A stretch of DNA of 64,000 bases, from NCBI GenBank assembly GCA_016706545.1, contig JADJJK010000019.1, positions 112,270 to 176,269 on the forward strand, written 5' to 3'. Positions 43,723 through 53,273 of the stretch are shown here, one piece after another (within the stretch, counting starts at the first letter, position 1; every line of letters begins with the position of its first letter). The notes under the pieces were generated by a model that saw only the letters and a program-made list of their open reading frames with translations, was not told the origin of the DNA and searched no databases. Position numbers and translations under genes: made by a program. The DNA is from Myxococcales bacterium (GTDB lineage Bacteria; Myxococcota_A; Polyangia; Haliangiales; Haliangiaceae).

Positions 43723-44679
43723 ATGAAGGCTGCAGTCATCGATCGATACGGCCGATACGGCGCGCCGGAGCTGGTCCGCGTCGCCGAGGTCCCGTCGCCC
43801 GCGCCGAAGGCCGACGAGGCGCTGGTCCGGGTGCGCGCAGCGGCGGTGACCTCGGGCGACTCGCGCATCCGGGGTGGGCGGTTCCCGCCGGGGTTCGGGC
43901 TCCTGGCCCGGCTGGCGTTCGGCGTCGTTCGGCCGCGACGTCAGATCCTCGGCAGCACGTTCTCCGGGACCGTCGAGGCTGTTGGCCCCCGATGCCGCGG
44001 CCTCGCGCCAGGGGACGAGGTCTGCGGGATGACGGGAATGGCGATGGGGGCCCATGCGGAGTACGTCGCGGTGCCGGCGAGCAAGCTCGCGCGCAAGCCA
44101 GCCGCGGTGACCCATGAGGACGCCGCCGGCCTGCTCTTTGGTGGCACGGCGGCGCTGTTCTTCCTGCGGGACAAGGCCTCGACCGCGCCTGGCATGTCGG
44201 TGCTCGTCAACGGAGCGTCCGGCGCGGTCGGCACCAACGCGGTCCAGCTCGCCAAGCACTTCGGTGCCACCGTCATCGGCGTCACCAGCACGCCCAACGC
44301 GGCGCTGGTCACCTCGCTGGGCGCCGACCGCATCCTCGACTACACCAGCACCGACCTCACCACCACCGGCGAGCGCTTCGATGTCGTGCTGGACACCGTC
44401 GGCAACCTCTCGATCGCGACCGGTCGGCGCCTGCTTTGCCCCGGCGGCGTGCTCCTGCTCGCCGTCGCGAGCCTGGGAGATACGCTCCGAGCACGCGGCA
44501 ACGTCGCGGCCGGGAGCGCGCCCGAACGCGTCGCGGACTACGAGTTCCTGCTCCAGCTCGTGGCCAGCGGCTCGCTCACCGTCGTGATCGATCGGGTCTA
44601 CGACCTCGAGGGCATCGTCGAAGCCCACCGCCGCGTCGACAGCGGCCACAAGCGCGGCAACGTCATCGTGCGACCGTGA
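43723..44679 (+). CDS. quinone-oxidoreductase/zinc-less MDR family dehydrogenase
   Basis: 318 residues with a GGGAGAG RBS. GroES-like N-terminal domain: ELVRVAEVPSPAPKADEALVRVRAAAVTSGD. NADPH Rossmann part: SVLVNGASGAVGTNAVQLAKHFGATVIGV. The C-terminal end follows the QOR pattern (LDYTSTDL, DVVLDTVGN). The usual catalytic-zinc Cys/His ligands are absent, so it is likely an NADPH-dependent quinone or enone reductase. The adjacent lipoprotein converges on it. Confidence 0.88.
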   Translation: MKAAVIDRYGRYGAPELVRVAEVPSPAPKADEALVRVRAAAVTSGDSRIRGGRFPPGFGLLARLAFGVVRPRRQILGSTFSGTVEAVGPRCRGLAPGDEVCGMTGMAMGAHAEYVAVPASKLARKPAAVTHEDAAGLLFGGTAALFFLRDKASTAPGMSVLVNGASGAVGTNAVQLAKHFGATVIGVTSTPNAALVTSLGADRILDYTSTDLTTTGERFDVVLDTVGNLSIATGRRLLCPGGVLLLAVASLGDTLRARGNVAAGSAPERVADYEFLLQLVASGSLTVVIDRVYDLEGIVEAHRRVDSGHKRGNVIVRP

Positions 44680-44684
44680 CCCCG

Positions 44685-44924
44685 CTAGATGCGTCCACGC
44701 CGACGGCCTGCGTCGACGACCAGCGCTTCGTGTTGCTCGCGCCGCTGGCCAGGCGGCCGGCACACGCGGTACTCGATAGAGCTGCCAAGGCGGTGCTCGA
44801 GCCGGCAGATCACCACCCCCTTGCCAGGCACCGCCACGATGTAGGTGGCTCGTTTTTGGGGCGCCGCGCAGGCCGAGCCCAGCGCAAGTCCCACCAAGAA
44901 CACCCAAGTACCAACGGTATGCAT
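44685..44924 (-). CDS. small lipoprotein of unknown function
   Basis: 79 residues from ATG 44924. Signal peptide ends in LGSAC (lipobox). The remainder is a short basic domain containing YIVAVPGKGVVICRLEHR. The family was not recognised. It converges with the preceding MDR gene. Confidence 0.55.
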   Translation of the reverse strand: MHTVGTWVFLVGLALGSACAAPQKRATYIVAVPGKGVVICRLEHRLGSSIEYRVCRPPGQRREQHEALVVDAGRRRGRI

Positions 44925-44995
44925 GTGCTTGACTGCAGCAGATATCGACCACGCGCACAAGCGGGATTCGATCTGCCCCTGGCTCGCCATGGCGC

Positions 44996-45544
44996 TCAGG
45001 GATGCGTCTGATGCCAGGTGTCCAGGAACTTGCCGACCACGTTGCCCTCTTCGCTGCCATCGGGTCGGCTGATGGTCCAGTCCTCGACCTCTTGCTCGGA
45101 GAACTGAACCGGATCCCCGGACTTGTAGCCGGCCAGGGTGGCGATCTCGTTGGCGATCCGGCCGCTCACCTTGCCGTCCTTGATCTCGGACACCCCGATG
45201 AAGACCGTCTCGTGCTTGGGGCCCTCTCTCAGAGAGACGGTGACGAAGAAGTGATGACCTGACGGCAGTCCGGCGAGGAAGCGGCTCTTCGCCGCGGGGT
45301 AGGTCCGCTTGGCCTCCGCGCGATACGGCGCGACCGCCTTGGCCATCGCCGAGACCTCGTCCTGACCGGTCGTCGCCACCGGACGATCCAGCGGCGCGGC
45401 GGCGGAGAGCTCCGGCAGCGGCCTGGGTGCCGTGTCCGGAGCCGTGACTCGCGCGCCAGAGGGCTGGGCGCCAGGGACGTCCTTGGACGCCTGGTTACAG
45501 GCCACGCACACCATGAATATCAACAGGCTCAGCGAGCGGAGCAT
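44996..45544 (-). CDS. lipoprotein with DUF2314 domain
   Basis: 182 residues from ATG 45544. Signal peptide MLRSLSLLIFMVCVACNQA with a VAC lipobox. DUF2314-like domain in residues about 80-182 (HHFFVTVSLREG, ETVFIGVSEIKDGKVSGRIAN, DPVQFSEQEVEDWTI). Small lipid-anchored envelope protein, function unknown. Divergent from the aldehyde oxidoreductase gene. Confidence 0.78.
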   Translation of the reverse strand: MLRSLSLLIFMVCVACNQASKDVPGAQPSGARVTAPDTAPRPLPELSAAAPLDRPVATTGQDEVSAMAKAVAPYRAEAKRTYPAAKSRFLAGLPSGHHFFVTVSLREGPKHETVFIGVSEIKDGKVSGRIANEIATLAGYKSGDPVQFSEQEVEDWTISRPDGSEEGNVVGKFLDTWHQTHP

Positions 45545-45640
45545 CCCAGTTCGTACCACGGGCGCGACCCTCCCTCCAGCGCCGCGATCCTGCCGGCAAT
45601 CGCGGGACCGCGCGGGATCTTCGCCGTATGCTCTGCCGCA

Positions 45641-47668
<2,028 letters not shown>

Positions 47669-47677
47669 TACACCATC

Positions 47678-47984
47678 ATGGGCATCTTCGATCGCATCCG
47701 CGGACAGTCGATCCGCGTTCATGTGCTCATCCGCGGGCGGATCGGAGAGGCGTGGCAGGAAGTGGATCAGCACCTTCGGGTGCCGCAAGGCACCACCTTG
47801 GGCAAGCTGGTGGAGGTCGCGGGCGCGGCCGGCATCCCGCTGCAGCAGGCGCTGGACTCGAGCCCGCACCTGGCGCACACGCTGATGGTCAACGGCGAGC
47901 GCTGCCCGCTGGCAGAGCACGGCGAGCGTTGCCTTCGCCGAGGGCGACGAGATCTATCTCCTGGCCCCGCTGGCGGGCGGGTAG
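47678..47984 (+). pseudogene. MoaD/ThiS-like sulfur carrier, frameshifted near C-terminus
   Basis: From ATG 47678 the protein has an N-terminal beta-grasp-type strand region (SIRVHVLIRG; TTLGKLVEVAGAAG). After HGE the frame must move, near 47925-47930, to VAFAEGDEIYLLAPLAGG and a TAG at 47982. The intact C-terminal Gly-Gly is the residue pair activated by MoeB-like enzymes and used for sulfur transfer to molybdopterin or tungstopterin. It is 10 bp after the aldehyde oxidoreductase gene, which supports a role in its cofactor. Confidence 0.7.
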
Positions 47985-48006
47985 CCGCAGGAACGCATGG
48001 GTGGAG

Positions 48007-48750
48007 ATGCCAGTATTTCGGCTCGATGATCGGCTCGTGTTTCCGCCCGTCCACCTGGCGGAGGACGGCCTCTTGGCCGTGGGCGGCGACCTGCGCCCGG
48101 AGCGCCTGATGCTGGCGTACTCCAAGGGCATCTTCCCGTGGTACGGCGAGAACCTGCCGATCTTGTGGCACTCGCCAGATCCGCGGATGATCATGACCAC
48201 GCCAGATCTGGTGGTGCAGCGCAGCCTGCGCAAGGCCATCCGCCGCCGTCCGTACGAGCTGCGCGTGGACACCGCGTTCTCCCAGGTGCTCGACGGCTGC
48301 GCCGCGGCGCCGCGCCCCGGGCAGAACGGCACCTGGCTCATCCCGGAGATGAAGGTCGCGTACGAGAAGCTGTTCGAGCTGGGGTTCGCCCACTCCTTCG
48401 AGGCCTGGCGAGAGGGCGAGCTGGTGGGCGGCTGCTACGGCGTCTCGCTCGGCGCCGCGTTCTTTGGCGAGTCCATGTTCGCCAGGGCCAGCGACGCCTC
48501 CAAGATCGCGTACACCGCGTGCGTCAACCAGCTCCACCAGTGGGGCATCGGCCTGGTCGACTGCCAGGTCCACACCGAGCACCTCGAGCGCTTCGGCGCG
48601 TACGAGGTCCCGCGCCTGGGCTACATGGAGCTGCTCGCCGTCGCGCTCGACCAGCCCACCCGCCGCGGACGCTGGCAACTCGAGCTGGATGTGGACGACT
48701 TCGCCGCCCGCGGCGGCGCCCTGGGCAGCGCCCCAGAGGAGGCGCCGTGA
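48007..48750 (+). CDS. aat: leucyl/phenylalanyl-tRNA--protein transferase
   Basis: 247 residues from ATG 48007; an in-frame GTG lies 6 bp upstream. Aat motifs: FPPVHLAEDGLLAVGGDLRP, AYSKGIFPWYGENLPILWHSPDPR, EMKVAYEKLFELGFAHSFEAW, and LVGGCYGVSLGAAFFGESMFARASDASKIA. It transfers Leu or Phe from tRNA to N-degron substrates with N-terminal Arg or Lys, feeding ClpAP. Length matches the family. It is followed by a phosphotransferase gene after 22 bp. Confidence 0.93.
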   Translation: MPVFRLDDRLVFPPVHLAEDGLLAVGGDLRPERLMLAYSKGIFPWYGENLPILWHSPDPRMIMTTPDLVVQRSLRKAIRRRPYELRVDTAFSQVLDGCAAAPRPGQNGTWLIPEMKVAYEKLFELGFAHSFEAWREGELVGGCYGVSLGAAFFGESMFARASDASKIAYTACVNQLHQWGIGLVDCQVHTEHLERFGAYEVPRLGYMELLAVALDQPTRRGRWQLELDVDDFAARGGALGSAPEEAP

Positions 48751-48772
48751 GCCGCGCCCTCGGCGACGAGCC

Positions 48773-49340
48773 ATGCCCGCGTTGACGCCACGGCACCTCG
48801 AGCTGCTCGGCGCCTGGCTCGGGTCCTGGCAGGTCATCCACGATCACTCCTGGCCGCTGCAGGACACCACGGTGCTGCAGGTGCGGACGGAGCAAGGCGG
48901 CGACGTGATCGTCAAGGCCAGCGCGACGAGCCAGCACCTGCCTCGAGAGATCGCGGCGCACCGCGACCACCTGCGCGCGCTGCCTGGCCTGGCGCCGCAG
49001 CTCCTGCACGCCTCGGCGGAGGACCGCATCCTCGTCACGCGATATCTGCCTGGCCGCCTCGTGGAGGGCACGCCCGAGGAGTGGCAGCCCGAGTGCTACC
49101 GCCAGGCCGGCGCGCTGCTGGCGCGCTTGATGGTGCCGCTTGGCACCTCGGACATCTATGTCGACAAGATCCTGCGGCGGACCACCGAGCTCTTGCGCAG
49201 CGCCGCGCCGCTTTTGCCGCCAGGGCTGCACGCCGCGGTGACCCGCGCGTTCGACGGCTTCGCGCCGGAGCCGGTCTCTCTGGTGCTCACGCACGGCGAC
49301 TTTCATCCGAGAAACTGGCTCATCCACCAGGGCAAGGTGG
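48773..49340 (+). pseudogene. aminoglycoside phosphotransferase-family kinase, 5' half (disrupted)
   Basis: Reads from ATG 48773 (MPALTPRHLELLGAWLG) to the IS66 insertion. Contains VIVKASATSQHLPREIAAHRDHLRAL and the Brenner-type catalytic loop LVLTHGDFHPRNWLI. The kinase DFG-equivalent Asp (LIDFG) is on the other side of the element at 51841. Joining 49340 to 51837 gives GKVALIDFG, restoring the frame, so insertion caused the break. Substrate probably a small hydroxylated metabolite; not a proven antibiotic-resistance gene. Confidence 0.88.
49335..49340. repeat. target-site duplication of IS66 element, left
   Basis: AGGTGG here and at 51831-51836. Removal of the element plus one copy restores the interrupted gene. 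6 bp is shorter than the 8 bp usual for IS66. Confidence 0.75.
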
Positions 49341-49414
49341 GTGAGCCATCAGCGACACCGGGATGACGCGGCTCCTGGGACCTCGCAGCCTCAAGGGTTT
49401 CCAGGAGGACCCCG

Positions 49415-49771
49415 GTGGAGAAGCTGCGAAAGATCAGAGACGAGAAGGAGGCGAGACGGTGCGTCGCCGCGGCGCGTGCGGCAGGTAACCTCGGGCAGTG
49501 GGCGCGAGCGCACGGGTACGACGGGCGCTCGCTGCACGCCTGGGCGATGAACCTCGGGCGGGGTACGGCGGCCAAGTCGGCGGCGCGGCGAACGTCGTCA
49601 GCGCGCGTCGCGAACGAGAGCGCTCCGGCGCTGGTCGAGTTGATCCCAACTCCGAGCCCGACGCCCACGGGGCGCGTCGTGATGCAGCTCGGTGACGTTC
49701 GCATCGAGGTGGGGCCGGACTTCGACTCCGTCGTGCTGCGGCGGCTGCTCGCGGTGCTGCGCGCATGCTGA
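49415..49771 (+). CDS. tnpA: IS66 accessory protein TnpA
   Basis: 118 residues from GTG 49415, RBS CAGGAGG. HTH-like N-terminal region AAARAAGNLGQWARAHGYDGRSLHAWA and a C-terminal beta domain (VVMQLGDVRIEVGPDFDSVVLRRLL). Needed for IS66 transposition together with TnpB; overlaps tnpB by 7 bp. Confidence 0.86.
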   Translation: MEKLRKIRDEKEARRCVAAARAAGNLGQWARAHGYDGRSLHAWAMNLGRGTAAKSAARRTSSARVANESAPALVELIPTPSPTPTGRVVMQLGDVRIEVGPDFDSVVLRRLLAVLRAC

Positions 49772-50151
49772 GCCTGCCGCCGAGCGTGCGGGTGTTCGTT
49801 GCGGTCGAGCCCATCGACATGCGGGGCTCGTTCGATGCGCTCGCCGGCGCGGTGCGACGGCTCGGACTCGATCCGGTGAACGGCCACCTCTACTTGTTCC
49901 TCAACAAGCGGCGCCGGCTGGCCAAGGCGCTGTGGTTCGACGGCTCGGGGTGGTGCCTGCTGGCCAAGCGGCTCGAGGCGGGCAGCTTCCAGCTCCCGCC
50001 GTTTCCCACCGATACGCGGCAGGTTCCTATCGATGGCACGGCCTTCGCCGCGCTGCTTGCCGGGATCGACTTCACGGCTGCACGACGCGGCTGGTATCGC
50101 GGCGCGCGCGTTCCGGACCAGACAGGGATCGACAGATCACGCGCGATGTGA
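49765..50151 (+). CDS. tnpB: IS66 accessory protein TnpB
   Basis: 128 residues. The hallmark N-terminus PSVRVFVAVEPIDMRGSFDAL and NGHLYLFLNKRRRLAKALWFDGSGWCLLAKRLE are as in IS66 Orf2. Not related to the RNA-guided TnpB nuclease. ATG overlaps the end of tnpA. Confidence 0.93.
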   Translation: MLSLPPSVRVFVAVEPIDMRGSFDALAGAVRRLGLDPVNGHLYLFLNKRRRLAKALWFDGSGWCLLAKRLEAGSFQLPPFPTDTRQVPIDGTAFAALLAGIDFTAARRGWYRGARVPDQTGIDRSRAM

Positions 50152-50163
50152 TCTGGTACTGCG

Positions 50164-51741
50164 GTGGCTAGCGTCGCAACGCTGCAGCGAGAGAACGCCG
50201 CTCAGCGCGCGCTGAACCAGAAGCTCACCGAGCAGTTTGCGCAGATGGCTGCGACCAGCGCTGCACAGCTTGCGGAGCTCGTCGCTACCAACGCCGAGCT
50301 GACTCAGCAGATCGCCAAGCTCAACGAGCGGATCACCGAGCTACTCGCGGTGGCCAAGCGGCGGCAGCGCCCGCCGGCCGCCACTGTCTCGCCGCCGCCA
50401 CCTCCGCCGGTGAGCGCTGACGCCCAACGTGCCTTCGCCGAGCGACCGCCACCGCCCAAGCTGCCGCCGAAGGTGAAGAAGGCCGCGGCGCCGCGGCGCC
50501 CGACAGGACGCAAGCCGCTGCCCACTCACCTGGAGGCCGAGACGTACGAGTTGCGGCCCGACGCTTGCGCGCACTGCGGAGGCGATGCGCTCGACGCGGC
50601 CGAGGAGCTTGTCGAAGAGAAGCTGCATGTGGTCAAGGAGCATCAACGCCGGCGCGTGGTGCTCCGCACCACATGCCGCTGCCGCGCGTGCGGTGGCCGC
50701 ACGACTCCTCGTTCGCTGCCTGCACCCTACGAGCGCTCGAAGGTCACCTCCGAATGGCTGGCCTGGCTCGTCTATCAGAAGTTCGTGCTGCTCACGCCGC
50801 TCGACCGCATCCGGCGTGACCTCGCCGAGCGCGGCGTGCCCCTCGCGATGAGCACGCTGGTGTCGTTCATCGAACGCGCGGCGGAGCTGCTCTCGCCCAT
50901 CGATGGCCTGCACTGGCGCCAGCTCCTCGCCTGTTCGTGGATGGCGACCGACGGCACGGGCCTCAAAGTGCTCGTGCCCGGGCTGCCTGCAGCCCACAAC
51001 GGGTATCTCGAACTCTACCGCAACCTCGAACTCGCCGTGTTCCAGTACGAGCCCGACAAGGCCAGCGACAACGTCGTCGCCAAGCTGCAGCCGTTTCGCG
51101 GCACGCTCACCGCCGACGCCGAGCACCGGTTCAATGCGGTCTTCGCCAAGAAGCGCATTGTCGAGGCAGGCTGCAACGCGCATGGGCGCCGCAAGTTCCG
51201 CGATGCCGAAGCTACCCAGCCCGCGCTCGCTGCCGAGGGCGGCGCGTTCCTCAGCGCGATGTACCTCAAGGAAGAAGAAGCTCGCACGCGCGGGGTCGTC
51301 GGCAAGAAGCTGCTCGCGCATCGCCGCCGCTTCATCGGCCCGATCATCGCCAAGTTCAAGCGCTGGCTCGCCGCCGTCGAGCCCACGCTCTTGCCCTCGG
51401 AGCCCTTGATGGCGGCGGTGCGCTACTACCGTCTCCACGGCGAGGCTTTGTTTCGCTTCGTCGAAGACCCGGAAGTTCCCATCGACAACTCGCCCACCGA
51501 GCGCGAGTTCCAGAACGTCGCCAAGCTCCGCCTCAACATGCTCTTCGCCGGCAGCACCGAAGGCGCCCACCGCGCCTGCGTTCTGCTCGGCATCGTTGCC
51601 ACTTGTCGTGCCATCGAAGTTCCCATCCAGGCCTACCTCGCCTGGGCCTTCGACCGCCTCGGCACCCACCGCGACGTCTTCGCACTGCCGCTCGAGCAGC
51701 TCACCCCCGGCCGCGTTCAAGCGCACGCCAGCTTGATCTGA
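50164..51741 (+). CDS. tnpC: IS66 transposase TnpC
   Basis: 525 residues from GTG 50164. N-terminal leucine zipper/coiled coil (residues 1-60), a Pro-rich stretch, and a zinc-finger-like region (YELRPDACAHCGGDALD; CRCRACGG). DDE domain: SWMATDGTGLKVL (first Asp), GCNAHGRRKFRD (second region), and PIDNSPTEREFQNVAKLRLNM with the catalytic Glu. The C-terminal IS66 tail is present (ACVLLGIVATCRAIEVP). Full length. Confidence 0.95.
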   Translation: MASVATLQRENAAQRALNQKLTEQFAQMAATSAAQLAELVATNAELTQQIAKLNERITELLAVAKRRQRPPAATVSPPPPPPVSADAQRAFAERPPPPKLPPKVKKAAAPRRPTGRKPLPTHLEAETYELRPDACAHCGGDALDAAEELVEEKLHVVKEHQRRRVVLRTTCRCRACGGRTTPRSLPAPYERSKVTSEWLAWLVYQKFVLLTPLDRIRRDLAERGVPLAMSTLVSFIERAAELLSPIDGLHWRQLLACSWMATDGTGLKVLVPGLPAAHNGYLELYRNLELAVFQYEPDKASDNVVAKLQPFRGTLTADAEHRFNAVFAKKRIVEAGCNAHGRRKFRDAEATQPALAAEGGAFLSAMYLKEEEARTRGVVGKKLLAHRRRFIGPIIAKFKRWLAAVEPTLLPSEPLMAAVRYYRLHGEALFRFVEDPEVPIDNSPTEREFQNVAKLRLNMLFAGSTEGAHRACVLLGIVATCRAIEVPIQAYLAWAFDRLGTHRDVFALPLEQLTPGRVQAHASLI

Positions 51742-51830
51742 TGCCTGCTCAGCGTCGCCGGAGTTGGCCGCTCCGGCACGCACCAGCACGCCTGGCGGCG
51801 GGCGTCATCCCGGCGTCGCTGATCGGTCAC

Positions 51831-51836
51831 AGGTGG
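51831..51836. repeat. target-site duplication of IS66 element, right
   Basis: AGGTGG, matching 49335-49340. Confidence 0.75.
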
Positions 51837-52132
51837 CGCTCATCGACTTTGGCCGCACGGCAGCTCGCCACTGGACGTCCGACCTGGTGCGGCTGCGCCA
51901 CCAGCAGCTCCGCGGCAGGCCCCTGCTCGAGCTGGCGCTGTTCGCCGGCCTGGCGCGCGAGCTCGACGCGGACGATCTGCGGCAGTACCGTCTCGAGGAG
52001 CTCTTGCAAGGGCTCGCCACCGTGGTGTGGGCCCATGGCATCGGGGACTTCTCCTACAGAGAAGACGGCAAGCGCATCCTGGAGCGCGCCGTCGGCTGGC
52101 CCGCCGACGACCGGCCTTCGACCGCGCTGTAA
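51837..52132 (+). pseudogene. aminoglycoside phosphotransferase-family kinase, 3' half (disrupted)
   Basis: Continuation after the IS66 element: ALIDFGRTAARHWTSDLVRLR (metal-binding Asp) to the natural C-terminus (RAVGWPADDRPSTAL). With the 5' half it gives an uninterrupted kinase of ordinary size. Confidence 0.88.
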
Positions 52133-52161
52133 CGTCGCCCGGTGGCGCGCATCCAAGCACC

Positions 52162-52580
52162 ATGACGCCCTCGGTGCTGCGACCCGGCAAGAGCGTGGAG
52201 GTCTTCTTCGACGGTGACCGCCCGCTGTGCCTGCGCGAGATCCGCATGCTGCAGCGAAAGGGACCGTGATGGACGGATCCAGTTCACGGACATCGCGAGC
52301 GCCTCGTTCGACGCGCAGACCCACGGTCGCACGCTCCAGTCCTTCATGACGCGCATCGCCGGACGCTCGCCAGACGGCACCTGGCTCGACGGCGGGAGTG
52401 TTTCGCCAGCTCTACAGCGCCATCGGTTGGCGCCGGGTGGTGGCGGTGACGCGCGTGCCCGGCATCTCGCACGTGCTGGAGCTGGCGTACACGCTGTTTG
52501 CCAGAAACCGGCTGCGCCTCACCGGGCGCTGCACACCGGATGGCGTGTGCCAGGTGCCGGTGCCCAGCGAGCGGAGATGA
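52162..52580 (+). pseudogene. DCC-family (DUF393) thiol protein, frameshifted
   Basis: Three adjacent frame segments make one protein: VEVFFDGDRPLCLREIRMLQRKG; GRIQFTDIASASFDAQTHGR with MTRIAGRSPDGTWLDG; and VFRQLYSAIGWRRVVAVTRVPG to the end (CTPDGVCQVP). Switches occur near 52265 and 52400. The family motif is normally DGxCPLC, but here the first Cys is Arg (DGDRPLC), so the redox pair is lost in addition to the frame breaks. Probably decaying or misread. Confidence 0.65.
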
Positions 52581-52727
52581 CCCGGACCTGAGCGCGCGGT
52601 GGTTTGTGCGATTGACCTTACCATTGCTCTCTTGTTGTAGAGAGGCGCGCAGGTCGGCGCTCCTGACTTGGGGTGGCCACAACTTCCGCGTTGCGCGAAG
52701 GCGTCACCCGGGGCCATCCTGGCAGTC

Positions 52728-52931
52728 ATGAAGAAGTGGATCATCGCGACCTTGATGACCGTCGGCATGTTCGCCTCCCAGGTGACCTCGGGCAACGCGC
52801 AGCCCACGGCAGAGCCCGACGAGACTGGCACCTGCCGATACACCTGCTCCCCCACCGGGCACACGTACCTCACGCGCAACCAGTGCAGAGCGGCGTGTGG
52901 CGGCGGCGTCTGCGTCATCGAGGCCTGCTAG
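52728..52931 (+). CDS. secreted Cys-rich small protein
   Basis: 67 residues from ATG 52728. Signal peptide MKKWIIATLMTVGMFASQVTS is followed by a short acidic stretch and a compact domain with six Cys (TCRYTCSPTGHTYLTRNQCR, then AACGGGVCVIEAC). Six Cys in about 30 residues suggests three disulfides. Family not recognised; possibilities include a disulfide-stabilised toxin, inhibitor or coat peptide. Confidence 0.65.
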   Translation: MKKWIIATLMTVGMFASQVTSGNAQPTAEPDETGTCRYTCSPTGHTYLTRNQCRAACGGGVCVIEAC

Positions 52932-52975
52932 CTGCCAGCGAGTTGCCAGCGAGTTGCCAGCGAGTTGCCAGCGAA
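52931..52975. repeat. 11-bp tandem repeat
   Basis: About four copies of GCCAGCGAGTT, starting at the stop codon of the Cys-rich protein gene. Confidence 0.85.
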
Positions 52976-53273
52976 CCCTCCCGCGCCTCTCCAAGGCTGT
53001 GGTCAACCGCGTTGCGTGCGCGCATCGCGCCTGCCCAGGCTCGACGGGCGCGGTTATCGTAGGGGCGGGTCTTGGACCGTCTTGGACCCGTCCGCGCCAC
53101 AGTCCACCGCCCCCATGGCTTCCGCGGAAACGCGCTGCGACTCGGATCACACCACGTCTCCGCGAAGGCTTCCGAGCCTCCTCGTGACCCGTGCCTGTGA
53201 CTCGACCATGCGAGCCCCGAGCTAGCCCTCTGCGAGCCGCAATGCCGCTTGCGCATGCCGCGTGCTGCCCAAC
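52932..53273. other. repeat-filled intergenic spacer
   Basis: 342 bp with an 11-bp tandem array and the second copy of the dispersed structured repeat. No gene was found. Confidence 0.6.
52982..53176. repeat. dispersed structured repeat, copy B
   Basis: Matches 15203-15370 in the same orientation, apart from a divergent roughly 45-bp insertion after GGGCGCGGTT. Shared blocks include GGCTGTGGTCAACCGCG, CGCATCGCGCCTGCCCAGG, and CTTCCGCGGAAACGCGCTG. The first hairpin's right arm is interrupted here, whereas the TTCCGCGGAA hairpin is kept. Confidence 0.8.

Larger units (their letters stand above)
49341..51830. mobile_element. IS66-family insertion sequence (complete, 2490 bp)
   Basis: Imperfect terminal inverted repeats of about 29 bp (left begins GTGAGCCATCAGCGAC; right, reverse complement, begins GTGACCGATCAGCGAC; three mismatches). 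It carries tnpA, tnpB and tnpC in order. It is inserted in the phosphotransferase gene and flanked by AGGTGG. All three genes look intact, so it may be active. Confidence 0.92.

Noticed and set aside
49765..50151. RNA-guided TnpB nuclease
   Set aside because: The name is shared only; the sequence is the small IS66 Orf2 protein with no RuvC motifs.
48773..52132. Antibiotic-resistance phosphotransferase
   Set aside because: The general kinase motifs do not define the substrate, and the gene is disrupted by IS66.
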